Origin: Sphingobacterium humi
Lineage (GTDB): Bacteria; Bacteroidota; Bacteroidia; Sphingobacteriales; Sphingobacteriaceae
Direction: 5' to 3'
Length of the DNA: 64,000 nt
Assembly (NCBI RefSeq): GCF_009768885.1
Contig: NZ_WSQA01000004.1
Location: 186,001-250,000 of the forward strand
The notes beneath the pieces are model-generated. The model saw only the letters and a list, made by a program, of their open reading frames with translations. It had not been told where the DNA came from and made no database searches. Each line of letters begins with the position of its first letter. The stretch's first letter is position 1. A program made the translations under genes and the position numbers. Of this stretch, positions 17,878 through 26,026 are shown in pieces.

Positions 17878-18675
17878 CTATACTGTTACTGTTTGGGTAT
17901 TTTCTTTTAACAATCCATTTTTCTCCAGAATCTCGCGCGCAAGGTTCAGGTAGTTGATGGCTCCTTTGCAAGAAGCATCGTGCATGATAACCGATATACC
18001 GAAGCTTGGTGCCTCGCTTAAGCGGGTATTCCGCTGGATAATTGTATCGAACACTAAATCGTGGAAGTGGGTTCTCACTTCTTCCACCACTTGGTTTGAA
18101 AGTCGCAAACGCACATCGTACATCGTCAATAGAATACCCTCAATCTCTAACGCGGTATTCAAGCGGTTTTGTACAATTTTAATGGTATTTAAAAGCTTTC
18201 CTAGCCCCTCTAAGGCGAAGTATTCACATTGAACCGGTATAATCACCGAGTTGGAAGCGGTTAAGGCGTTGATGGTAATCAGGCCTAAAGACGGCGAACA
18301 GTCGATAATCACGAAGTCATAATCGTCTTTCACGGTATCCAAGATGCGCTTCATCTTAAACTCCCGCTCTTCCAGGTTAATCATTTCAATTTCGGCACCT
18401 ACCAGGTCAATATGTGCTGGCAACAGGTCTAAATTGGGTGTATCGGTATGTTGAATGGCTTCCCGTGGGTCCAAATCGTTTACTAAACACTCATAAATAC
18501 TGGCTTTAATAGCACGTGGATCGAAACCAATACCTGAGGTGGAGTTTGCTTGCGGATCGGCATCGACAAGCAAGGTTTTATATTCTAATATGGATAAGCT
18601 AGCTGCAAGGTTAATGGAAGTAGTGGTTTTTCCTACTCCTCCTTTTTGATTGGCTATGGCAATAATTTTTCCCAT
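17878..18675 (-). CDS. parA: Chromosome partitioning ATPase ParA (Soj)
   Basis: 265 aa. The deviant Walker A motif KGGVGKTTTS lies at residues 11-20, with VDADPQANST and the DFVIIDCSPSLG Walker B region after it. The short N-terminus lacks the DNA-binding extension of plasmid ParA proteins, which marks it as a chromosomal Soj type. It heads the parA-parB-DUF5683-dapB-lepB operon. The 217-bp region upstream, shared with the divergent flavin reductase gene, contains only a weak TTAATTTG promoter-like element. Confidence 0.97.
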   Translation of the reverse strand: MGKIIAIANQKGGVGKTTTSINLAASLSILEYKTLLVDADPQANSTSGIGFDPRAIKASIYECLVNDLDPREAIQHTDTPNLDLLPAHIDLVGAEIEMINLEEREFKMKRILDTVKDDYDFVIIDCSPSLGLITINALTASNSVIIPVQCEYFALEGLGKLLNTIKIVQNRLNTALEIEGILLTMYDVRLRLSNQVVEEVRTHFHDLVFDTIIQRNTRLSEAPSFGISVIMHDASCKGAINYLNLAREILEKNGLLKENTQTVTV

Positions 18676-18891
18676 GATGATTCCTCAGATTTTGAAACTA
18701 CTACTTCTGTCTGTCCTGCTCTAATAAAAATGCAAATTAACATAGCTTTACGATATTCGCTACTTAAATGATGTTAAATTTCTTAATTTTGGAGCTATTC
18801 TCAAACAGACTATTCAGGATGCTAAGATACGAAAAATTGATTTAGGTATCGACACCCATCTAACATGCTTTTTATAAGTAACATATAAACA

Positions 18892-19413
18892 ATGAATTTA
18901 ATTATATCTGGCACAAACCGAAACCGCTCCAACTCCTTACGGGTTGCGAAGTTCTACCAGCAAGAACTGGCAAAAAAAGGAGAAGCGTTCGACATATTAT
19001 CCTTGGAAGACTTGCCGGATACCCTTTCTGTAACAGACTTATACGGCCAACGCAGCGAGGCCTTCGCCCCCATTCAGGAGAAAGTATCTGCCGCAAAAAA
19101 GTTCATCTTTATTATCCCCGAATACAACGGTAGCTACCCCGGTATTTTGAAACTCTTTGTTGATGCTTGTTCCTTTCCGGCTTCTTTTTACCATAAAAAA
19201 GCAGCTTTGGTAGGGCTTTCTACGGGTAAGTATGGCAATATTCGAGGCATAGACCATTTTACAGGGGTTTGCAACTATTTACGCATGCATGTGTTGCCCT
19301 TAAAAATCCATATTCCTTTAATTCAAAACGAACTCAACAGCGAAGGTGATGTGACAGACCCGCTAACCTTAAAGTTCGTGATGGAACAAATAGACGAAAT
19401 AGCACGCTATTAA
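18892..19413 (+). CDS. NADPH-dependent FMN reductase-like oxidoreductase
   Basis: 173 aa with a flavodoxin-like fold. ISGTNRNRSNSLRVA is the FMN phosphate-binding loop and IPEYNGSYPGILKLFVDA the second flavin loop of the NADPH-dependent FMN reductase (SsuE/ChrR/azoreductase-like) family. These proteins reduce free flavin, quinones or other acceptors; the physiological substrate is not evident. It is divergent from parA and about 75 bp before the next gene on the same strand. Confidence 0.9.
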   Translation: MNLIISGTNRNRSNSLRVAKFYQQELAKKGEAFDILSLEDLPDTLSVTDLYGQRSEAFAPIQEKVSAAKKFIFIIPEYNGSYPGILKLFVDACSFPASFYHKKAALVGLSTGKYGNIRGIDHFTGVCNYLRMHVLPLKIHIPLIQNELNSEGDVTDPLTLKFVMEQIDEIARY

Positions 19414-19488
19414 TTTTTAAGACGCTGGCGCAGGGCTTGTTGATGGAAATGCTTATTTTAGCTTCATAAACACATCAACGCTAGCCCC

Positions 19489-20175
19489 ATGTATAAATTT
19501 TTCGCTTGTTTACTTGCCCTTCTGCTCTGCAATGCCTGCAACTACCAGAAAGAACGCAAATGGTTCCCCTTGTTCAATGGCAATAATCTCGATGGTTTTC
19601 ACATTTACAATCATGGTAAGGTGCCTTCAAAATGGAAGGTAGTAAACATGACCTTGCTTTGCGACCCAAGTTCAGACGGCATTTTTGGCGACCTGATTAC
19701 CGATCAGGAATATGAAAATTTCGAGCTTGAATTTGATTGGATGGTGAAAAAAGGAGGCAATAGCGGCATTTTCATCAATGTAAAAGAAGACAGCAGCTAT
19801 GCGGCAACTTTCGCTACCGGACTGGAAATGCAGCTGCTAGACAATGCAAATGCCGAAGAGCGCCACCAGGTTGATTCCACCCATTGGGCAGGCTGCCTCT
19901 ACTCCGTAGATTGCCTATCCAGCAATTCCAGACCCGAACCCCATGGCCAATGGAACATCGCACGCATCATTCAAGATAAAGGCATCGTTAGCTTTTACTT
20001 AAACGATAAGCTTACCTTTAAAGCCGATATCAACAGCCCCGCCTTTCTGGAAAAGGTTGCCCATAGCAATATGAAAAATTACCCGGCTTTCAACAGCTTC
20101 AAAAAGGGTAAAATTGCCTTTCAAAACCATACCGATTCGGTGGGCTTCCGAAACATTCGCATCAAAAAACTCTAA
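19489..20175 (+). CDS. DUF1080 (3-keto-disaccharide hydrolase-like) lipoprotein
   Basis: 228 aa. A lipoprotein signal ends in LLLCNAC, and a single concanavalin-like DUF1080 domain fills the rest. It is identified by WFPLFNGNNLDGFHI, the ELEFDWMVKKGGNSGIFI strand and the closing KIAFQNHTDSVGFRNIRIK. Family members include 3-keto-glycoside hydrolases that work on oxidised disaccharides; others only bind carbohydrate. It is expected at the cell surface or in the periplasm. No 3-keto-sugar dehydrogenase is adjacent, so the substrate is open. Confidence 0.88.
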   Translation: MYKFFACLLALLLCNACNYQKERKWFPLFNGNNLDGFHIYNHGKVPSKWKVVNMTLLCDPSSDGIFGDLITDQEYENFELEFDWMVKKGGNSGIFINVKEDSSYAATFATGLEMQLLDNANAEERHQVDSTHWAGCLYSVDCLSSNSRPEPHGQWNIARIIQDKGIVSFYLNDKLTFKADINSPAFLEKVAHSNMKNYPAFNSFKKGKIAFQNHTDSVGFRNIRIKKL

Positions 20176-20493
20176 GTTATCCCAGGAAACCTCGGGCAGG
20201 GCACAGCCTACAATTGTTAAGGTTCGTTAAAAAAATAAAACAGATACTATCTGCCATCTACCCTCGTTATTATAGCGAAGGAGCATGATAGGCTAAGGAA
20301 AATTTATAATAAAAATGTCAAAAAACTACCCGTTTTTCATTTTGTTTATAATCATTCTAAATAAGCCGTATATTTATCGGCACGAAGAAAGAACAACTTC
20401 ATTTTCATACAAAGTCCTGTTTACCCGCTAGGGATAGGCCAGCGGGTAAACCAGGCGCAAGTTTTCACCTTCTTGATAAATTACGGAAATACT
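20176..20493. other. Gene-free leader region ahead of the 108-aa gene
   Basis: 318 bp without a credible gene. It holds a weak promoter-like pair (TTTG at 20341 and TATATTTA at 20369-20376, 24 bp apart) and the strong inverted repeat at 20419-20451, listed separately. The remainder is AT-rich and shows no further structure that I can support. Confidence 0.6.
20419..20451 (+). promoter_or_regulatory. Stem-loop in the leader of the 108-aa gene
   Basis: A perfect 11-bp inverted repeat, GTTTACCCGCT with AGCGGGTAAAC, encloses an 11-nt loop. No T run follows, so it is not an ordinary terminator. It ends 42 bp before the ATG at 20494 and could be an operator or an RNA leader structure. Confidence 0.6.
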
Positions 20494-20820
20494 ATGGCCT
20501 GCAACAGACCAACCATACTTAGCCGAAACGAACTGGGTTTTATTAGCATGCCGAACGGCAACAAACTCATCCATTTGTGCTTCAATAATCTACATATCAA
20601 CTTTAGCATTAACGAATTCCTTGCCTTTCGCAACATTGTGAAAGACCTGGTTTACGAAGATTGCCGCATCCCCTTTCCCGATGGCACCCTACGGGTACTC
20701 CTGAACACGCCCTACGAAGGCCTAAACTTTTCTTTTAATAAAATTGAGCTGAACCAGCTGGTCACGGTACTGGATGAAGCCTATTATATGCGCATCATTT
20801 ATTCCTACATGAACGAGTAG
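20494..20820 (+). CDS. Small hypothetical protein, DUF6686-like
   Basis: 108 aa, no signal peptide and no membrane segment, so presumably cytoplasmic. The region HLCFNNLHINFSINEFLAF resembles the core of the small Bacteroidota family DUF6686, of unknown function. The ATG at 20494 is preferred over a TTG seven codons earlier. One cysteine lies near the N-terminus and one in YEDCRIPF. It is monocistronic, with a striking stem-loop in its leader. Confidence 0.75.
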   Translation: MACNRPTILSRNELGFISMPNGNKLIHLCFNNLHINFSINEFLAFRNIVKDLVYEDCRIPFPDGTLRVLLNTPYEGLNFSFNKIELNQLVTVLDEAYYMRIIYSYMNE

Positions 20821-20948
20821 GCGCTGCTTTTTCCAGCCTTTCAGCAACATGGCCTTAATTCCATCCCCAGCTAGCGTTGGGGCACCTTATTTTATCTATT
20901 TGGCTTTGAATTAATTGCCTTATTTTTCCGAAAATAATTTCAAAATAA

Positions 20949-20979
20949 TTTTGCAAATCAATTTTTAGCCCTATATTTG
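20949..20979 (+). promoter_or_regulatory. Promoter of the tRNA-Val pair
   Basis: A -33 element TTTTG (20949-20953), an 18-bp spacer and a perfect -7 element TATATTTG (20972-20979). This is the vegetative Bacteroidota promoter layout and lies 19 bp before the first tRNA. Confidence 0.85.
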
Positions 20980-20998
20980 CACACCGCAACAGGGAAAA

Positions 20999-21076
20999 GG
21001 AGAATTAGCTCAGCTGGTTCAGAGCATCTGCCTTACAAGCAGAGGGTCACTGGTTCGAATCCAGTATTCTCCACCA
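20999..21076 (+). tRNA. tRNA-Val (anticodon TAC), copy 1
   Basis: A complete cloverleaf: acceptor stem GGAGAAT with ATTCTCC, anticodon stem TCTGC/GCAGA with loop CTTACAA (anticodon TAC, reading GTA), T arm CTGG-TTCGAAT-CCAG, and an encoded CCA end. It differs from copy 2 only in the acceptor stem. Confidence 0.96.
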
Positions 21077-21084
21077 ACAAAAAC

Positions 21085-21162
21085 GGAGGCTTAGCTCAGC
21101 TGGTTCAGAGCATCTGCCTTACAAGCAGAGGGTCACTGGTTCGAATCCAGTAGCCTCCACCA
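21085..21162 (+). tRNA. tRNA-Val (anticodon TAC), copy 2
   Basis: Same body as copy 1, base for base, but the acceptor stem is GGAGGCT with AGCCTCC, a set of compensated changes. CCA is encoded. It follows copy 1 by 8 bp and is co-transcribed with it. Confidence 0.96.
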
Positions 21163-21166
21163 ACAG

Positions 21167-21195
21167 AAAAAGCATCAAGAAATTGATGCTTTTTT
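21167..21195 (+). terminator. Terminator of the tRNA-Val operon
   Basis: A 12-bp stem AAAAAGCATCAA / TTGATGCTTTTT with a GAAA loop, directly after the second tRNA and ending in a T run. Confidence 0.93.
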
Positions 21196-21341
21196 CGTTT
21201 CTAGCCAGGGCAAAATTCCCGCCGGCGCAGCAAACACTGCAGCAACGCTAGCCCCATCCGCAATAACAATCCCCAACAACCCGCCAAACAACGCTTAGAA
21301 GCGCTTAAAACAACTTTAGAACAGCTTCGTATACCAATCGA

Positions 21342-21440
21342 ATCAATCCCTTTTTAAGGCTTTTATAAAGCCCATTCCAAAGGGGCTTGAAAGGGGTTTG
21401 AAAGGGGTGAGAGAAGAGTTTGAAAGGGGAGTGAAAGGGG
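21342..21440. repeat. 11-bp-phased intergenic repeat element, copy 2 (inverted orientation)
   Basis: On the plus strand AGGGG recurs at 21381, 21392, 21403, 21425 and 21436, exactly 11 bp apart; the unit at 21414 is degenerate (AAGAG). The complement is the CCCCTTTCANN unit seen in the other copies. To the left (21342-21380) the complementary arm continues in 11-bp steps with CCCTT- and GCCC-type units. It lies 3' of the convergent porin gene. Confidence 0.85.
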
Positions 21441-21585
21441 ACTACAAAAAAGATGATCGGTGCAAGGTCGCTTGGATAGGTTACCCAAGGTTTTCAACGG
21501 TAGAAAAATGGAATGTACATGCCATAGCTGATTCCTTAGCCTCGGATATTAGGCTAATAGCAAAGAAAACGAAGGTATGAAAAGA

Positions 21586-23568
21586 TTAATCGTAAAACTT
21601 CCAAGAAACCCCGAAGCGCAAGAAGGCCGGGTTCATGGGGTACCTACGTACGGTGTAATAGCCGCGAGGTGACACATGCTGGTTTGCGAAATTATAACTT
21701 AAAAATAGATTAACACGATCGATATTGGCTGTTAACCAAAAATCGACGATTGGATAAGTGGAGAATTCGAGGCCTTTCTGGTTGTTATAGAACTGCCCGG
21801 CATTGATGGCGTAAGATGGCGTATTAAACGGCGTATTGAAACGCACATCCATACCCAATCGGAAATCCATCACCTTATATAAAATATCGGCGTAATAAAG
21901 GCTGTGGAAGGTATACAATTCCGGCGTTGCCAACACATCCATGGCGTCTGATTTTTGGTAAACCACCAGGTTGTCCAAATGCATCTTGCGGAATTTAAAA
22001 TTCTGCCCTACGGTAAGTTTCAATAGGTTTAAGTTCCCAGCTTGGGTAGGCGTAATCTCCCTAGGAATCACTTCCCCGGTTTCCGGATCGGCACTCTCTT
22101 TGAAATACGTATAATTATTGATCAGGAAGTACTCCAGTTTACCATGAAACCCGATTTTCTTATTCCCGTAAGCGAAGTTCAGGTTTTGAGTTTTAATTTT
22201 GTTTAAATTCAAATCCTTCCAGGAATGGTAGGTTAAATTGGCCGTTTCATAAATCATTTCCGGCGAACTATTCTGCGAATAAGCCCCCACGCGTAAGGCA
22301 CCAATGGCATCATTCAGGTGGATATCGGCATAGGCTTCATACAGGAAGTCGCCAAAATTTCGACCAACAACAATTTGATTGGCCGTAAAGTTAACATCAA
22401 CCTTATCACTGAATTTATACCCAATAGCCCCTTTCACCATGCTGTTCTGATAGAGCTCGCTCATGGTACTATCGGCATACCAGATTAAATCGTTCTGAAA
22501 CCCCAGTTCCACCTTAGCCTCGTTCTTCATACTCTTCCCTCGCAGATAGAAACTATAGGAAAAATCGTTGCTAATGGTAGTAATTTTCGTGGTATCATCT
22601 ACCCGAACAAAATTCCTTGCTGGAAAGGCATTGTTTAAATCGCCCTCATTTTTGAAAAAGATATACTTCTGCTGTCGAATACTCGAATTGTGCGCGATGA
22701 CATTCGTGGGGTGGATTTCCGCATCGGGCATCCCCTTGTTTACTGTATCTATGCGCCCCATGTAATAGGACTGGCGTAGGAACAACCCAATGTCTTTCCA
22801 TTTATTGAATGGGCGATTGGCTTGTTGGCCGTTTAAGCGCACCAAATAACTGGTTGGCGAGTTATTGCTGGAGGTATCCCGAAAAAGAGTATCGTTCAAC
22901 ACGGATCCGTTTTCGGTAGCATCTACTGTATTGAAGGTGAAGTTGCTTAAAAGGTTATAACGCTTGCTGGGCGACTCGTACCAGGCAAACACAGCCCCTT
23001 TCCGATCGCTATATTGCTGGTTTTTATAGTACCCGTCGGTATTGCTGGCATGGTATTCTGCTCCGATATTTAAGTTGGGATTAATATTCTGGGCTAGACG
23101 CGCACGAAAGACTTGGTCATCAAAAAAGAAGCCCACGGCATACAATTCGGAAAACCGCGCTCGGGCACGAAAATACTCAACGGAATCGGGATGCAGGATA
23201 TAGCGCTCTAAGGCATGGTAACCTAACTGAAAGCCGATCTTTTTGGAGGGGTTAAACAGGAGGTCGCGCGTTGCAAGGCCATAGGAACCTAAGTTGATGC
23301 TGGGGTTCCACGGCAGGTTTTGCTTATTGTAATATTGGAAATTGACATGAGAGGTATCAATCTGATACGTTTTGGTCAGGCGCTTCATGGTCGCTAGGTT
23401 GGTATAGCGCACATACTTGGCCGTAAATACAACAGAATCCTTTTTGTTATCTTCTTTTGCCCTTGCTGAATCGAGTGCGGAACTGAATTCTTCTTCCTCT
23501 TGGGCATAAAGCTTCGGAGTCAGCACAAACAAAACCAATATCAATAACAACCTGTTCAGTATACTCAT
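21586..23568 (-). CDS. Putative outer-membrane porin (Porin_10 type)
   Basis: 660 aa. A signal peptide (residues 1-22, ending KLYAQ) is followed by an acidic, charged spacer and a long beta-strand-rich region. Alternating aromatic/polar strands (NLNIGAEYHASNTDGYY, VDVNFTANQIVVGRNFGDF) run to a C-terminal FGVSWKFYD that ends in an aromatic-rich strand, as barrel proteins do. The pattern matches the Bacteroidota putative porin family (PF14121). It lies 49 bp after pnp on the same strand, with a small GCCCT/AGGGC hairpin between, so it may be co-transcribed with pnp. The transported solute is unknown. Confidence 0.85.
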   Translation of the reverse strand: MSILNRLLLILVLFVLTPKLYAQEEEEFSSALDSARAKEDNKKDSVVFTAKYVRYTNLATMKRLTKTYQIDTSHVNFQYYNKQNLPWNPSINLGSYGLATRDLLFNPSKKIGFQLGYHALERYILHPDSVEYFRARARFSELYAVGFFFDDQVFRARLAQNINPNLNIGAEYHASNTDGYYKNQQYSDRKGAVFAWYESPSKRYNLLSNFTFNTVDATENGSVLNDTLFRDTSSNNSPTSYLVRLNGQQANRPFNKWKDIGLFLRQSYYMGRIDTVNKGMPDAEIHPTNVIAHNSSIRQQKYIFFKNEGDLNNAFPARNFVRVDDTTKITTISNDFSYSFYLRGKSMKNEAKVELGFQNDLIWYADSTMSELYQNSMVKGAIGYKFSDKVDVNFTANQIVVGRNFGDFLYEAYADIHLNDAIGALRVGAYSQNSSPEMIYETANLTYHSWKDLNLNKIKTQNLNFAYGNKKIGFHGKLEYFLINNYTYFKESADPETGEVIPREITPTQAGNLNLLKLTVGQNFKFRKMHLDNLVVYQKSDAMDVLATPELYTFHSLYYADILYKVMDFRLGMDVRFNTPFNTPSYAINAGQFYNNQKGLEFSTYPIVDFWLTANIDRVNLFLSYNFANQHVSPRGYYTVRRYPMNPAFLRFGVSWKFYD

Positions 23569-23617
23569 GTAAGAATCTATAAATAAACGCCCTCAAAAAT
23601 AGGGCAAAAATCCAAGA

Positions 23618-24433
23618 TTATTGCAATGCAATCAATTCTTTTAATATGCTTGTCATCTTCGGTTCGGCAGCTGCCGCTACTTCAACGATCTCTTGTAAGG
23701 AAACCGGCTTTAAATCCGGATGAAATCCTTCATCGGTAATCACGGAAATAGCAAAAACAGGCAGACTCATGTGGTTTGCAACAATCACTTCAGGAACGGT
23801 ACTCATGCCGACAATATCGCCACCGATAATACGCATGTAACGATATTCTGCTCGGGTTTCTAAATTCGGACCCGGAGTCGACACGTACACTACCTCATGC
23901 GCTTTTACGCCTAATCGTTCGGCTATTTCCATTCCTTGCTGTATCATGCCCTTATCATAAGGTTGGCTCATATCCGGGAAACGTGGCCCCAAATTCTCAT
24001 TATTGCTGCCCCGCAATGGATTGTCGGGCAACAGGTTGATATGATCTTCAATAATGCCGATATCGCCCTTCTTAATCTCCGGATTCAAAGATCCCGAGGC
24101 ATTGGATACGAATAGCTTTTGGATGCCCAAGGCTTTCATCACCCGCACGGGGAAGGTAATTTCTTGCATCGAATAGCCCTCGTAATAATGCAGGCGCCCT
24201 TGCATCGCCACAACCTTTCGGCCATTTAAGGTGCCGAAAATCAATTTTCCGGTATGAAATTCAACCGTAGAAATAGGGAAGTTCGGGATGTTGGCATACA
24301 TCATCTGATGGGCAACCTCGATTTCATCAACCAATTTGCCTAGACCTGTGCCTAAAATAATACCAAATTCTGGGGAAAACTCGCCGATTTTACGACGTAT
24401 AGCTTGAATAGATTCTTCTATTTGACGATACAT
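23618..24433 (-). CDS. Purine-nucleoside phosphorylase, trimeric PNP family
   Basis: 271 aa. GTGLGKLVDEI is the phosphate-binding loop; QGRLHYYEGY, FVSNASGSLNPEI and the purine-site stretch GPNLETRAEYRYMRIIGGDIVGMSTVPEV are classic for low-molecular-mass (PunA/PNP) enzymes. It splits inosine and guanosine with phosphate for purine salvage. It follows the sodium symporter by 73 bp. A 14-bp perfect stem-loop fills the space before its ATG and ends one base before it, so translation or transcription into pnp is probably regulated or separated from the upstream genes. Confidence 0.95.
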   Translation of the reverse strand: MYRQIEESIQAIRRKIGEFSPEFGIILGTGLGKLVDEIEVAHQMMYANIPNFPISTVEFHTGKLIFGTLNGRKVVAMQGRLHYYEGYSMQEITFPVRVMKALGIQKLFVSNASGSLNPEIKKGDIGIIEDHINLLPDNPLRGSNNENLGPRFPDMSQPYDKGMIQQGMEIAERLGVKAHEVVYVSTPGPNLETRAEYRYMRIIGGDIVGMSTVPEVIVANHMSLPVFAISVITDEGFHPDLKPVSLQEIVEVAAAAEPKMTSILKELIALQ

Positions 24434-24434
24434 A

Positions 24435-24484
24435 GGTGCGAAAAAAATACGTTTAAGTCAAACTTACTGCATTTTTTTCGCACC
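24435..24484 (-). promoter_or_regulatory. 14-bp stem-loop directly upstream of the pnp start codon
   Basis: The arms GGTGCGAAAAAAAT (24435-24448) and ATTTTTTTCGCACC (24471-24484) are perfectly complementary, with a 22-nt loop that contains a smaller GTTT/AAAC pair. In the minus-strand RNA the 3' arm ends one base before the pnp ATG at 24433, so the folded form would cover the ribosome entry site. Confidence 0.7.
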
Positions 24485-24506
24485 CACAAATCATCCTTAG
24501 CGGCAA

Positions 24507-26018
24507 TTATTGTCTGCCGACTAATTTTCCTTCTACCTTGCCCGGAGAGGTCAATAACAAAAGAAGGTAAGTAATTAAACCATTGTACACAATAAGCTCG
24601 AAACCAATCTTATAATTGGTGTGCGGTAGAACGTATTGCGTTAACAAAAAGATAATCAATGGTGAAATCACACAAATATAAGGCACCAAATTATCGTTAA
24701 CACGACGCTTGGTTAAGATACCAAAAGAGAATAAACCTAATAATGGCCCGTAGGTATAGCCTGCAATTTTAAAGATGGCCGATACCACCGACTCATCGTT
24801 AATCCAATGGAACAACAAGATCACCAATAGCATCACCACAGAAAAGGCTAAATGGACGTAATTACGCTGCTTAACCAATTTCGGATCATTCGGATTTTCT
24901 TTCTTATTGAAGTTTAAGAAATCTACACAATAGGAAGTAGTTAAGGCTGTCAAAGCGGAGTCTGTTGTTGCAAAAGTTGCAGCGGTTAAACCCATCATAA
25001 AGATGATACCCGGCAACAAGGATAAATGACGAAGGGCAATTTCTGGATATAAATAATCTGATTTTCCTAAATCTGCTAAACTGATACCGTTCGCATCTGC
25101 GTAGAAGTACAACAAAGCACCTACAGCTAAGAAGAATAGGTTGATGACAACGAAAACACCAGTGAAGGTCATCATGTTTTTTTGGGCCTCACCAATAGTT
25201 TTCATACTAAGGTTCTTCTGCATTAAATCCTGATCTAAACCGGTCATCGCAATGGTCACAAAGATACCACCGATCACATGTTTCAAGAAATGACGCGTAT
25301 CGCCTAACAGGTTCTCCCAAACAAAAATCTTCGAGTAGGAACTCTCTTTTACTTTCTCAAATGCTTCAAATACGCTGATACCAAGTCCGTCGGCCATAAA
25401 GTAAATGGACAAGATAACCGCTAATAACAAGAACATAGTCTGCAAGGTATCAGTAATAATGATGGTTTTTAACCCACCCTTATTCGTATACAACCAGATT
25501 AGGAGTAAACAGACTGCCACCGTAAGTATAAACGGCACATTCCAGGCATCAAATATATAACGTTGCAATACAATGGCTACCAGGTATAACCTGAATGCGG
25601 ACCCGATGGTTCTGGAAACCAAAAAGATCATAGCACCCGATTTGTAGCTCTTATGCCCTAAACGCTCTTCCAAATAGGTATAAATGGAAGTGAGGTGCAT
25701 GCGATAGTATAACGGCAACAACACGTAGGCTATGATGACAAAGCCAATGGCGTTACCTAATACAAACTGGAAATAACTGAAGTTATTGGCATCGGTGAGC
25801 CCAGCAGGGGTATTTCCCACATCTCCCGGAACGGAGATAAAGGTAACTCCCGATAAGGCAGTACCTATCATTCCGAAGGCAACCATATACCACTTGGCAT
25901 TCCGGTTGGCAACGAAGAACGTAGAATTATCTGAAGAATTTTTAGACGTAAAATAGGATACGGCCAATAAGATTCCGAAATAAACTACCAGAAAGGATAA
26001 TAATATTATTGGAGACAT
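24507..26018 (-). CDS. Sodium:solute symporter (SSS family)
   Basis: 503 aa with about 13 membrane helices and the sodium-symporter signature region (GTALSGVTFISVPGDVGN, NKGGLKTIIITDTLQTMF, GLTAATFATTDSALTALTTSYCVDF in part). SSS members import sugars, sialic acid, amino acids and similar solutes with sodium. It starts 8 bp after murQ, so the natural inference is a MurNAc, anhydro-MurNAc or muropeptide-sugar importer at the inner membrane. This is comparable in role to the transporter paired with murQ in Tannerella, but sequence alone does not fix the substrate. Confidence 0.9.
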   Translation of the reverse strand: MSPIILLSFLVVYFGILLAVSYFTSKNSSDNSTFFVANRNAKWYMVAFGMIGTALSGVTFISVPGDVGNTPAGLTDANNFSYFQFVLGNAIGFVIIAYVLLPLYYRMHLTSIYTYLEERLGHKSYKSGAMIFLVSRTIGSAFRLYLVAIVLQRYIFDAWNVPFILTVAVCLLLIWLYTNKGGLKTIIITDTLQTMFLLLAVILSIYFMADGLGISVFEAFEKVKESSYSKIFVWENLLGDTRHFLKHVIGGIFVTIAMTGLDQDLMQKNLSMKTIGEAQKNMMTFTGVFVVINLFFLAVGALLYFYADANGISLADLGKSDYLYPEIALRHLSLLPGIIFMMGLTAATFATTDSALTALTTSYCVDFLNFNKKENPNDPKLVKQRNYVHLAFSVVMLLVILLFHWINDESVVSAIFKIAGYTYGPLLGLFSFGILTKRRVNDNLVPYICVISPLIIFLLTQYVLPHTNYKIGFELIVYNGLITYLLLLLTSPGKVEGKLVGRQ

Positions 26019-26026
26019 ATATGAAT

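Larger units (their letters stand above)
21163..21585. other. Gene-free region after the tRNA pair
   Basis: 423 bp between the tRNA terminator and the convergent porin gene. It contains the tRNA terminator, about 140 bp without recognisable structure, repeat element copy 2 and a small inverted repeat (TTAGCCT at 21536, AGGCTAA at 21551) that might weakly end the porin transcript. An open frame at 21398-21580 is only the repeat read as protein. Confidence 0.7.

Noticed and set aside
19475..21257. Shared 15-mer CAACGCTAGCCCCAT at about 19476 and 21243, with a related inverted piece near 20866
   Set aside because: Too short, only two exact copies, one of them partly the start codon context of a gene; likely chance or a minor repeat.
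21398..21580. Open frame of 60 codons with repeated charged residues
   Set aside because: It reads through repeat element copy 2. The 11-bp unit gives a pseudo-periodic peptide; there is no promoter, and the other copies do not keep the frame.
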